Below, in pieces: positions 18,252 through 27,046 of a stretch of DNA of 64,000 bases. Made by a program: the position numbers and the translations under genes. Below the pieces are notes generated by a model. That model was not told where the DNA came from and did not search any database. It saw only the letters and a program-made list of their open reading frames with translations. The number at the start of each line of letters is the position of its first letter. The first letter of the stretch is position 1. The stretch is from CBDDDW01 sp965226805 (GTDB taxonomy: Bacteria > Chloroflexota > Dehalococcoidia > Lucifugimonadales > JAGWBF01), in the NCBI GenBank assembly GCA_965226805.1, contig CBDDDW010000030.1:1-64000 (forward strand), written 5' to 3'.

Positions 18252-20555
18252 ATGATGGAAAACGCCAATACTCCGAAACTCGCAGGTACCCACGAGAGGG
18301 GATCGGCGAGGGCGCACGCGTCAGTCGCCGATGGGTCCAACCTCTCTTTCACCGGACGAATCGCAAACTGGAGCGCCCGCCACCGCTGGTGGGTAGTGGC
18401 CGCCTCGGTGTTGGTCCTCGTCCTGGCGATGTTCATATCAAACACCGTAGGAATGGAAATACTGGACGACGAGGGAATCGAGGGCGAAGCGGCGGTTGGG
18501 GCTGACCTAATCGAAGATAGGTTCGATGTGGTCGCGGTCCCCACCGAGTAGCTCGTCTTTAGTAACCCATCGCTGGACGCCAACGACCGGACCTATCGTT
18601 CGACGGTGGAGGGATTGGTCCAGCAGCTCAGGGCTCTTCCTGAGGTCGAATCGGTGACCAGCTACTACGATACCCAGGACCCGAACATGCTCTCGGAAGA
18701 CGGAAGCGTCCTGCTGGCACAGGTGGTCATCGATGGTGACGTGGACGATGCGTTAGACAAGGTAGACGCCATCCTCGACACGGTCCATGCCGCCGAGGCA
18801 GAAGCCGTAGGCTTCGAGATAGCCATGGCCGGCACTGCGTCCATCGACAGACAGCTGGAAAAGATAGAAGAAGAAGACTTCGGCATCATGATCATGGCAA
18901 CGTTGGTGCTGGCCCTGGTCTTGATGCTGGTTGCCTTCCGCGGGGTCGTGGCGGCAGTCCTTCCCCTTGTCCTCGCCATAGGTTCCATCTTCAGCGCCAT
19001 CGGCATCGCCACTTTGGTGAGCCATGTATATCCGATGCCCGAGTTTCTCGCCCAGGTGGTACTCCTGTTTGGCATGGCGGTGGGAGTAGACTATTCACTG
19101 TTCATAGTTAGCCGGTATCGCAGCGAGCGTAAGGCCGGACGGGCCAAGCTGGAGGCCATCACTGTGGCCTGCAACACCACCGGCCGGGCAGTGTTCTACG
19201 CTGGAATTACTGTGGTGCTGTCCCTCGTGGGGCTGGTCCTCACGGGCATGGCGATCTTTATCTCAATGTCCGTCGGCGTGATCATCGTCGTCCTCCTAGC
19301 CCTCTTGGCCTCCCTGACCCTTCTGCCCGCGATGCTGGCAGTGCTGGGGGACAACGTAAACCGGCTGCGACTGCCAATCATCGGGAGGGATAGGCCTGGA
19401 AACAACGGTGGCGGTATCTGGGGCGCCATCACGGACAAGGTGTTGGCCCGTCCCGGCGTCCTGGCCACGGTCGCTGCAGGAGCACTGATCGCTTTGGCGG
19501 TGCCGGTGATCTCTTTGGACCTGGGCTTTGGCACCGGATCAGATAACTATCATGATGCCGTCGAGGGCAAGCGGGCCCTCCAACTGTTGGAGGAAAACTT
19601 CACCAGCGGCCTCGCGGCCCCTGCGTACGTCGTAGTGGATGCGTCCGATGTGAACTCTGCCAACGTTCGGGCCTCTGTAACCAAGCTGGTCGAGGCGGCG
19701 GGACGGGACGATGCCTTCTCCCCACCCTTCGATATCGAGGTCAATCCTGCGGGCGACCTGCTCTACGTACAGGTGCCTCTCGTGGGTGGCACTGACGAGA
19801 CAGTATCGGAGAACGCCGTCAAACATCTTCGGCAGGACATCATACCCGCGGCCTTCGCAGTCAGCGATGCCCGGGTCTACGTCAGCGGCGCGACGGCCGG
19901 TAGCCTGGACACGACGGACCACATGAACAGGTCGGCCCCCTACGTGTTCGGCTTCGTGCTGGGGCTGGCGTTCCTGCTACTGATGGTCATGTTCCGCTCA
20001 GTAGTGATACCGGTCAAGGCCATTGCCCTCAACCTCCTGTCGGTGGGCGCGGCTTATGGGGTGATGGTGATGGTGTTCCAGTGGGGCTGGGGGATCGGCT
20101 TACTGGGATCGGAAGCCACCGGGGTCATCGCGCCCTGGCTGCCCCTGTTCATGTTCGCCATGCTCTTCGGCCTCTCCATGGACTACCACATGCTCCTACT
20201 CAGCCGAATCAAGGAAGCCTACGACCAGGGATACAGCAACGAGGAGTCGGTCTCTATAGGCATCAAGCTGACAGCGGGCCAGATCACCAGCGCCGCCGCC
20301 ATCATGGTGGGCATCTTCTTCACCTTCGCCCTGGGCCGGCAGATATTTGCGCAGCAGTTCGGCGTGGGCCTGGGTGTGGCGGTGCTCATCGACGCCACGG
20401 TTATCCGGTCGGTGCTGTTGCCGGCCACCATGAAGCTTCTGGGTGACCGGAACTGGTACCTGCCTAGCTGGCTCGAGTGGCTGCCAAGTGTAGGATCGGC
20501 CGAGGGCCCAACGCAGGCAGGGTCGGAAGCCGAGGCCATGGCGGCCGCCGACTAG
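18252..20555 (+). pseudogene. MMPL/RND-type exporter interrupted by an in-frame TAG
   Basis: 768 codons including one internal TAG at 18549-18551 (after VVAVPTE, before LVFSNPSL). The frame is the same on both sides, so a single substitution such as CAG to TAG explains it. N-terminal TM at about residues 45-65, an external loop, then five helices with the conserved GVDYSLFIVSRYRSER (about 277-292). A second external loop precedes the second helix bundle with GLSMDYHMLLLSRIKEAYDQ. Members export lipids or drugs using the proton gradient. ATG 18252 follows CGAGGATG. A strong terminator follows at 20581. Restart downstream of the TAG would remove the first helix. Confidence 0.88.
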
Positions 20556-20580
20556 CGGGCGACTACTCTTTAGCAACATC

Positions 20581-20621
20581 AGCCAGCCCCCCGCACGTCC
20601 CAGCGGGGGGCTGGCTTTTAT
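20581..20621 (+). terminator. Rho-independent terminator after the MMPL gene
   Basis: 14-bp perfect stem AGCCAGCCCCCCGC / GCGGGGGGCTGGCT with an 8-base loop and a short T-run. Begins 25 bases after the MMPL stop. Confidence 0.85.
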
Positions 20622-20639
20622 GCCGAGCTTCTTCGCAAC

Positions 20640-21849
20640 CTAGGGAACCTCTGAACAACTCGGCGCAAGCGTGGATGGGCAGAGTGGTTCCGTTCTTTGG
20701 AGACGTTCAGGCATCTTTGTGACGTTCCAGGTCGTGGTTGAGGCGTTCAGACCGTGTCTGTTGTGGCCTCGAAGCGGCTTTTCGGAGCCATCGCGGCTCC
20801 CCGGCCCTGATTTGCGCACTGCGCCCCTCTCATGCCGCCAGACGGCGCTCTGCCGTCATCAAGTTGGCCAGCCCCAGTAGCAATGCCAGCCGTTGCGCGT
20901 TCTTAGCCAACCCTCGGTAGCGCACCTTGGCGTAGCCAAAGCGCCGCTTCACGTACAGGAACGGATGCTCCACTTTCGCTCTGACCGACGCTTTGCGCTT
21001 CTCCGCCAACGCCTCGTAGCTGCCAGGCTCCAGGTGACGTCGCCGGCCGGGCCTCATCGCCACTCGCCACTCCACATCCAACTCTCGATTCTCCAACCGC
21101 TTGTCCACTCCCTGATACCCCGCATCCCCCCACACTCGTTTCTCTCCACCGTGCAGCAATCGGTGCGCTTCTGTCACATCATGCACGTTAGCTGGCGTCG
21201 TAGTCATGCTGTGTACCACTCCCGTCTCAGCGTCAGCGCCTACGTGTACTTTCATCCCGAAGCGCCACTCGTTCCCCTTCTTCGTCTGGTGCATCTCAGG
21301 GTCTCGCTCACCCGCACGATTCTTCGTCGATGACGGCGCCTCTATGATGCTCGCGTCCACGATCATCCCCTCCCGAAGCCGCAGTCCCTGGGACTCCAGA
21401 TGACGGTTGATCTCCTCGAACAGACTCTGCCCCAACTCATGCTCTTCCAGCAGATGGCGGAAGTTCAGAATCGTCGTCTCGTCCGGCAGCGGGCCCGACA
21501 GCTTCAACCCTACGAACCGTCTCACCGACTCGACCTCGTAGAGCATGTCCTCCATACCAGGATCGCTCAAGTTGTAGAACAACTGCACGCAGTGTATCCG
21601 CACCATCGCCGACAACTCATATGGTCGACGGCCTCGGCCCGCCTTGGGATAGAACGGACGGATGCGCTCTTCCATCTGTTCCCACGGGATCAGAGCATCC
21701 ATGCGCTCCAGGAATATCTCCCGGCGGGTCTTGCGCTTCTTGCTCTCGTATTCCAAGTCCGCAAATGTTGGCTGGTCCATCAATTATCTCCCCGAACACA
21801 GTGCTATTCTCTATGCTACTATGCCCAGACTTGTTCAGAGTATCCCTAG
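20640..21849 (-). mobile_element. IS5-family element, copy 2 (inverted relative to copy 1)
   Basis: 1210 bp bounded by CTAG on both sides, matching copy 1 (9621-10830) in length and ends, with the transposase gene differing at one silent base (CGG/CGT, near 21036). With copy 1 it brackets a 9.8 kb segment in inverted orientation. Its left end lies about 20 bases after the terminator; its right-hand CTAG supplies the stop codon of the MmgE/PrpD remnant. Confidence 0.93.
20830..21780 (-). CDS. IS5-family transposase (copy 2)
   Basis: 316 residues, same protein as at 9690: DDE Asp in IVDASIIEAP, Asp in WGDAGYQG, Glu in KVEHPFLYVKRRFGYAKVRY. Intact. ATG 21780 follows GGGGAG. The near identity of the two copies implies very recent transposition or gene conversion. 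Confidence 0.95.
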   Translation of the reverse strand: MDQPTFADLEYESKKRKTRREIFLERMDALIPWEQMEERIRPFYPKAGRGRRPYELSAMVRIHCVQLFYNLSDPGMEDMLYEVESVRRFVGLKLSGPLPDETTILNFRHLLEEHELGQSLFEEINRHLESQGLRLREGMIVDASIIEAPSSTKNRAGERDPEMHQTKKGNEWRFGMKVHVGADAETGVVHSMTTTPANVHDVTEAHRLLHGGEKRVWGDAGYQGVDKRLENRELDVEWRVAMRPGRRRHLEPGSYEALAEKRKASVRAKVEHPFLYVKRRFGYAKVRYRGLAKNAQRLALLLGLANLMTAERRLAA

Positions 21850-22008
21850 CTTTTCCGGAGTGTCTGCGCTAAGTCGCCGACGTTCGATAATTGGTCGAGG
21901 CTGTAGACCAGCTCGAGCGCCCTTTCAACCTGGCGATCTTCCAGTATGCCCGCCGCGGAGCGCCTGAATTTGGTCTCCAGCTCGATAGTCTCCAGGGGAT
22001 CCTCCGGA
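21846..22008 (-). pseudogene. MmgE/PrpD-like C-terminal remnant
   Basis: About 53 codons reading DPLETIELETKFRRSAAGIL then VERALELVYSLDQLSNVGDL, resembling the last 50 residues of MmgE/PrpD proteins (2-methylcitrate dehydratase family), where a KF motif and a terminal L-x-x-L helix are typical. Upstream the frame hits a TAG; downstream the stop comes from the IS5 target CTAG. Only a relic; family assignment is tentative. Confidence 0.4.
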
Positions 22009-22167
22009 CTCTATGCTGGTCCTGTTAAACTTCGGAGTGCTAGGGCACGTCTGGCGAACCTGAATGAAGATGGACACATTGACGCGAGGGGCGTAACGTT
22101 ATCCGGTTTCAACCTAGGGCCTCAGCGGTATCACAGACTCTAACCGTCCGTGGCGAGGAGGTGTCGA

Positions 22168-23304
22168 ATGGCGAACAATGGATTCAAGGTACTGGACATC
22201 GATATGCACGTGGAGGAGCCTCTCGACCTGTGGGAGAGGTACACCGACCCTGAGTTTCGCCACCTGGCCCCCAGGGGAGGCTGCCCGCCGGGGGAGAGTG
22301 CGGGTGTGCTGCTGGTGGGTCCCGATGGGGAGCCCTGGGGGCTCAGCCCCGAGGCTGCCGAGGGCTTCCGCCTGGTGCGCACCGGCCGCTCCGTGGTCAG
22401 CCACCAGGAAGCCACCGCCCCATACCGGGAGAAGGGCTTCACCCCTGAGGCGCAGATCGAGGCTATGGAGGAAGAGGGCATAGACGTAGCTGTGCTGTAC
22501 CCCACCAGGGGACTGACCGCCCTGGGCATGCCCACGATGGAGCCCAGGCTGGCCGCGGCCCTGGCCCGCGCCTACAACAACTGGCTGTACGATTTCTGCC
22601 AGGGACACCCGGGCCGCCTCTACGGCGCCGGCATGATCTCACCCTTCGACATCGAGGACGCCGTCTCGGAGGCCCGCCGCTGCAGAGAGGAGCTGGACTT
22701 CAGAGGGATATTTCTGAGGCCCAACCAATACCAGGGCCGAAACCTGGACGACCCTTACTATGAGCCCCTGTGGTCCGTTCTAGAGGATCTGGACATGCCC
22801 CTGGGGATCCACGAAGGCACCGGCACATCGATGAAGCAGACGGGGGACCAGTTCGGCTCCAACAACATGCTGGTCCACATCTTCTCCCACCCGGTGGAGC
22901 AGATGATGGCTGCCTCGGCCATGGCCGCAAGAGGGGTCTTGGAGCGGCATCCGGGGCTGAGGATAGCTTCCCTGGAAGCGGGCTGCTCCTGGCTCCCCTT
23001 CTTCCTCTGGCGGCTGGACGAGCACTGGGAGCGTCTCGGCGACGTATTTTCCCCTGGGGTGAAGATGCCACCCAGCGAGTACATCAAGCGCCAGTGGTTC
23101 ACCTCCGTGGAACCCGACGAAGGGCCCGTCGGCTACGTGATTGACTACATGGGCAACGACCGGCTAGTGCTCTCCACCGACTTCCCCCACACCGACTCCA
23201 AGTTCCCGCACGCGGTGGAGACCTTCCTTCAGCTACCCATCACTGAGGAAGACAAGAGGAAGATCCTGTGGGACAACTGCGCCGAGTACTATAAGATGGG
23301 GTGA
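22168..23304 (+). CDS. Amidohydrolase family 2 metal-dependent hydrolase
   Basis: 378 residues, PF04909-type TIM barrel. Metal ligands or catalytic residues suggested by DIDMHVEEP (about 10-18), GIHEGTG (about 213), IFSHPVEQM (about 240) and STDFPHTDSKF (about 342). Family members hydrolyse C-N or C-O bonds or decarboxylate aromatic acids (ACMSD and gamma-resorcylate decarboxylase type). ATG 22168 is preceded by GAGGAGGTG and starts with MANNGFKVLDIDMH like homologues; the upstream Met at 22150 is unlikely. Related proteins at 25812, 27047, 39182, 40336 and 41542. It faces the Ku gene. Substrate unknown. Confidence 0.9.
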   Translation: MANNGFKVLDIDMHVEEPLDLWERYTDPEFRHLAPRGGCPPGESAGVLLVGPDGEPWGLSPEAAEGFRLVRTGRSVVSHQEATAPYREKGFTPEAQIEAMEEEGIDVAVLYPTRGLTALGMPTMEPRLAAALARAYNNWLYDFCQGHPGRLYGAGMISPFDIEDAVSEARRCREELDFRGIFLRPNQYQGRNLDDPYYEPLWSVLEDLDMPLGIHEGTGTSMKQTGDQFGSNNMLVHIFSHPVEQMMAASAMAARGVLERHPGLRIASLEAGCSWLPFFLWRLDEHWERLGDVFSPGVKMPPSEYIKRQWFTSVEPDEGPVGYVIDYMGNDRLVLSTDFPHTDSKFPHAVETFLQLPITEEDKRKILWDNCAEYYKMG

Positions 23305-23417
23305 GCCAGTCCCAGTCGAGGCGACCTCCTCTCCCCTGGGGGCAGAGGACTGTGGTGAGGGGATCCAAAACTATTTCCTCTCCGTTGCCGTAGAGAATTG
23401 AGGTGAGGGGAGTCCGG

Positions 23418-24284
23418 TCAGGCGGCCCGTTGCTTGGCCTTACGTGGCGCCGTTTGGCCCTTGGGTTCCTCCTCGGCCTGGGGGACAACCGCGGGCGCCG
23501 GCCTCTCCTTCTTAGCCGCCGCGATGCTGGCCTTCAAGGCCTCCATCAGATCGCCGACCTTCCCCGTCGGCGCCGCGGGCGCGGCGATGACGGGCTTGCC
23601 GGTAGTCAGTTTCTCCTCTATGACCTTTTCCAGGGTCTCGCGATACCCATCCTGGTACTGGTCGGGCTCGAAGGGCCCAGTCAGCTGGTCTATCAACGTG
23701 ATGGCCATGGCCATCTCCTGGTCGGTTACCGCCGCCGAACTTTCCGGGAGATTGAGCTCCAGAGTGCCCCGAATCTCGTCGGTGTAGTACATGGTCTCCA
23801 GCACAATCCCTTGCTCGTAGGGCCTGAGGCAACAGAGGTGTTCTTTCTGGCGTAGGGACACCTTGGCGATTGCTACCCGCTGCGTGGTCTCCAGGGCGCG
23901 CTTTAGCAAATAGAAGGGCTTCAATGCGACTTGGTCTGGCTCCAGCGCGTAGCTTCGTTCGAAGTACAGGGGATCGATATCCGCGAGATCGATAAATCTG
24001 ACGATCTCGATAGTGCGTGTCGAAGCTACCGGCAGGTTGTCGAAGTCGGCTTGGTCCATGACGAGGTACTGCTCCTTGGCGTACCCGTATGCCCTCACGA
24101 TCTCGGACATCTCCACTTCAGTCTCGTGGAATGGACAAAAGCGCTTTTGGCGTATGCGGGTGTTGCAGGCGCCATGTAGCGTGACGAAGGCTATGTCTTT
24201 GCTTTCCGTGGCCGTGTACAGCTTTACAGGAATGACGACCATCCCGAAGCTTATCGCCCCGTTCCAGATTGAGCGCCGTGCCAT
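23418..24284 (-). CDS. ku: Bacterial Ku protein, non-homologous end joining
   Basis: 288 residues. Starts ARRSIWNGAISFGMVVIPVK, the standard bacterial Ku beginning. The Ku barrel covers about 10-200, with GYAKEQYLVMDQADFDNLPV and FYLLKRALETTQRVAIAKV. The C-terminal tail is Ala/Pro/Lys-rich (about 250-288, ending KAKQRAA), as in other bacterial Ku proteins, and may bind DNA. It forms a homodimeric ring on broken ends and recruits LigD. ATG 24284 follows GGAGGTG. The ligase at 24616 lies upstream on the same strand, with the palindromic repeat at 24480 between them; phosphoesterase-ligase and polymerase are at 28357-31105. Confidence 0.97.
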   Translation of the reverse strand: MARRSIWNGAISFGMVVIPVKLYTATESKDIAFVTLHGACNTRIRQKRFCPFHETEVEMSEIVRAYGYAKEQYLVMDQADFDNLPVASTRTIEIVRFIDLADIDPLYFERSYALEPDQVALKPFYLLKRALETTQRVAIAKVSLRQKEHLCCLRPYEQGIVLETMYYTDEIRGTLELNLPESSAAVTDQEMAMAITLIDQLTGPFEPDQYQDGYRETLEKVIEEKLTTGKPVIAAPAAPTGKVGDLMEALKASIAAAKKERPAPAVVPQAEEEPKGQTAPRKAKQRAA

Positions 24285-24479
24285 TTGAGCACCTCCAGTG
24301 AATGTGTCAGGATCGATTGCGGCTTCCTATCCAAGCCTTTGACCCTGTTTCGTATGCGTCCCAAATATCCCGCGTCCGTGACGCGCGCGCTTTACAGTAA
24401 CCCAGGATACGCCGGTCCCCCAAGGCCTTCAAGGTAAATTAGGCGCGGGATACGCTTGAACCGGCCTCCTCGTACTTAG

Positions 24480-24608
24480 TCAACAAGATTTCGATAGCAT
24501 GTCATTCTGAGGGAGCGCAGCGACCGAAGAATCTGGGGAGGGGTTCCCACGGCCACCCCAGATTCTTCGCTTCGCTCAGAATGACATTTATTTCAGATTT
24601 AAGTTGAC
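24480..24608. repeat. 129-bp palindromic REP/MITE-like repeat, copy 2
   Basis: Reverse orientation of 3910-4040, with the same GTCAAC...GTTGAC ends and inner GTCATTCTGAG arms. A direct repeat CCGGCCTCCT occurs 9 bases before the left end (24461-24470) and at the right end (24608-24617). It sits between Ku and the ligase. The remaining 195 bases of the gap show nothing else. Confidence 0.8.
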
Positions 24609-24615
24609 CGGCCTC

Positions 24616-25614
24616 CTAGCCTAGCTGTCGGGGCCAACCTGGGGCATCCACCATGATACAGTCCGACGCCGCTTTGTCCTCCCGAAGAGTCTCGTAAACA
24701 GGGTAGCGCAGCTTCCCTTCGGGGGTGAACTCGCCATACCGTACCTGACAGACGGCCTCGGGCCGGCACCAGTAGATGAATTTCTGGATGTCGGGAGCCT
24801 CTGTAAACGGGCAGCGCGGGCTGTGTAGTCCCTGTAGCCTCGAATAAAGTCCCTTGGCTTCAGCTTGGGAGAATCCCGTGCCTACCTGCCCAACGTAGAC
24901 CAGCCGTCCTTGAGCGCTATACAGGCCCAAGAGCAGAGCGCTGAAAAGCTCTTTTTGCTTCCCTCCGAAGGCGTAACCCCCGATCACGAACTCGCTGTCC
25001 CTCACCCTTTTCACCTTCAGCCAGCTGGAACTCCGCTTGCCGGGGGAATACAGGCTCTTTTTCTCTTTGGCTACTATACCTTCGAGGCCGAGCTCGCAAG
25101 TAGCATAGAAGAAGGCTTTTCCGTCAGTGTCGATAAACTCGCAGGCCTGGACCAAATCGCTGGGCTGTAGAATCTCGTGCAGCAGATTCTTTCGATGGGC
25201 CAGAGGCTCTCCCATAACGGAGCGTCCGTTGAGTTGGAGCAGGTCGAAGGCGATGTAGTGGGCGGGTGACTTCCTGATCGATTGGCCCCCTTCGCCCTTG
25301 GACCGCTGTTGCATGAGCGCAAAGCTGGGGCGCCCCTCCTCGTCGAGAGACACCAGCTCTCCGTCGAGCACTGCCTCGGAGGCGCTGACCTGCTTTGGCA
25401 GCCCGGCAAGCTCTCCGAACTGAGATGTGATGTCCTTGGAGTTGCGGTTGTGGAACCTTATCCGGCCCGATTCTACATAAGCCAGGGCCCGGATGCCATC
25501 CCACTTGAGTTCAAAGATATGGTTGGGTGAATCAAAAGGATCGCGTGTCAAACGTGCCAGCATAGGCTTGAGTGTCGCGGTCAGGTTTCTTGAGGCAGTC
25601 GCACCGCTTGACAT
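24616..25614 (-). CDS. ATP-dependent DNA ligase (LigD ligase-domain type, stand-alone)
   Basis: 332 residues: nucleotidyltransferase domain about 15-205 with the lysine motif ELKWDGIRALAYV (Lys is the adenylated residue) and downstream EGIVAKEKKSLYSPGKRSSS (motifs IV-V). OB-fold domain about 210-320 with motif VI-like REDKAA region. The C-terminus lacks polymerase and phosphoesterase domains, so this resembles LigC/LigB-type ligases linked to Ku. ATG 25614 follows GGGGAGAGC; the start at 25689 adds residues without family similarity. It lies upstream of Ku on the same strand, 331 bases apart because of the repeat. A second ligase is fused to a phosphoesterase at 28357. Confidence 0.93.
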   Translation of the reverse strand: MSSGATASRNLTATLKPMLARLTRDPFDSPNHIFELKWDGIRALAYVESGRIRFHNRNSKDITSQFGELAGLPKQVSASEAVLDGELVSLDEEGRPSFALMQQRSKGEGGQSIRKSPAHYIAFDLLQLNGRSVMGEPLAHRKNLLHEILQPSDLVQACEFIDTDGKAFFYATCELGLEGIVAKEKKSLYSPGKRSSSWLKVKRVRDSEFVIGGYAFGGKQKELFSALLLGLYSAQGRLVYVGQVGTGFSQAEAKGLYSRLQGLHSPRCPFTEAPDIQKFIYWCRPEAVCQVRYGEFTPEGKLRYPVYETLREDKAASDCIMVDAPGWPRQLG

Positions 25615-25811
25615 GCTCTCCCCTAGCGCCCTAGAGATGGTACCAGCACCCATACTAACCTGGTAGATGAGACGACCGCAAGACCCCACGTGGCAGGCGT
25701 GGCACAGCGTCGGTGTCTATGCTGCGCGTTGATGTGCACCGGAAAGCTAGTTATTGTACAATGGGAACGCCAATAGGGGAGAGGCATCCCCCGCACGAGG
25801 ATAAGGTTAGG

Positions 25812-26975
25812 ATGGAAATCAAATACGGGCTGATAAGCTGCGACTCCCATGGCCAGCCGGACAAGGACGCGTTTACCAGCCGGATGTCGAAGGCCAAATG
25901 GGGAGACGCGATTCCACACCTGGTGAAGACGGACGACAAAGCCCACATGCGTGTGCCCTATGACCGGATAGTGGAACGGTGGTCGGTCAACGGTAAAATC
26001 GTAGGCGATAGGGGTGTCAGCAACTGCACCGCAGTCATGGATGACCCGATGCGGAAATACTTCCCCCAGCGATGGGAGGAGGTGCCGAGCTACGTATACA
26101 ACCCAAAGGACCGCCTGGGGGCGCTGGACATGGACGGCGTCGACGCCGAAGTCCTGTTCCCCAACGACCCCTTTCAGAGCGGTGTGGTCTTCGAGGGTGA
26201 CGCGGCGTTCGAGTTGGACTGCGTTCGGGCCTACAACGACTGTTTAGCCGAGTGGCGGGAGGTCAGCGATCGCTACGCTCCCCTGGCGATAATTCCCTAT
26301 CTCAGCGGCATCGAGGTGACTTTGGCTGAAGTCGTCAGGGCCGCAAACAAGGGCCACAGAGGCATCACTATGCTGGCGGAGCCGAGCCAGACCCTGAGTG
26401 GCCTAAGGCATTTCAACGACCCATACTGGGACCCCCTCTGGGACCTATGCCAGGAGATGGAAATCCCTATTCACTGGCATGCCGGGGCCGGCACGGACAT
26501 ATTCATGGAACGCTGGAAGGGTTACACCGCCAACCAGAGCCAGGCTATGGGCCCCTCAGGGAACTTCTGTGCCCCTGCTCAATACATCCCCAACTTGATT
26601 TTTTCGGGGATCATGGACCGCTACCCGAGGCTGAAGTGGGTTTGCGCCGAGACCGGGCTGGGCTGGGTTAACTATCTCCTGGAGGGCTGTGATCACGAGT
26701 GGGAGAGGCGTCATCTGTGGACAGAGGGGATAGTCACCCGTCCCAGCGAGCTGTTCTGGAGGCAGATCTACGTAGACTTCTGGTACGAGAAGGCGGGCGT
26801 GCAGCAGCGGCACCTCATAGGTGTCAGTAACATAATGTGGGAATCGGACTACCCCCACTCCACGTCCACATATCCCGAGTCCTGGAGTTTCGTGGAGGGC
26901 ACAGTCGAGGGTGTTCCCAGGCACGAGAGGGACCAGATGCTCTATGGCAACGCCTTGAAGTTGTACAAGCTGTAG
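25812..26975 (+). CDS. Amidohydrolase family 2 metal-dependent hydrolase
   Basis: 387 residues. Opens MEIKYGLISCDSHGQPDKDA and carries HWHAG (about 222), RYPRLKWVCAETGLGWVN (about 270-290) and ESDYPHSTSTYPES (about 340-355), matching the amidohydrolase_2 scaffold of aromatic-acid decarboxylases and hydrolases. ATG 25812 has AAGG upstream; the 33 residues encoded before it are probably not translated. The next gene (27047) is a broken paralogue with the same opening, suggesting a local tandem duplication. It is divergent from the ligase and sits between the two halves of the NHEJ genes. Confidence 0.88.
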   Translation: MEIKYGLISCDSHGQPDKDAFTSRMSKAKWGDAIPHLVKTDDKAHMRVPYDRIVERWSVNGKIVGDRGVSNCTAVMDDPMRKYFPQRWEEVPSYVYNPKDRLGALDMDGVDAEVLFPNDPFQSGVVFEGDAAFELDCVRAYNDCLAEWREVSDRYAPLAIIPYLSGIEVTLAEVVRAANKGHRGITMLAEPSQTLSGLRHFNDPYWDPLWDLCQEMEIPIHWHAGAGTDIFMERWKGYTANQSQAMGPSGNFCAPAQYIPNLIFSGIMDRYPRLKWVCAETGLGWVNYLLEGCDHEWERRHLWTEGIVTRPSELFWRQIYVDFWYEKAGVQQRHLIGVSNIMWESDYPHSTSTYPESWSFVEGTVEGVPRHERDQMLYGNALKLYKL

Positions 26976-27046
26976 AAGACTTTCGTCTTACCGGCGCCAT
27001 TCATTCATAGCTTTGGCACCGCCTTCGGCCGCAATGGAGCCACGAC

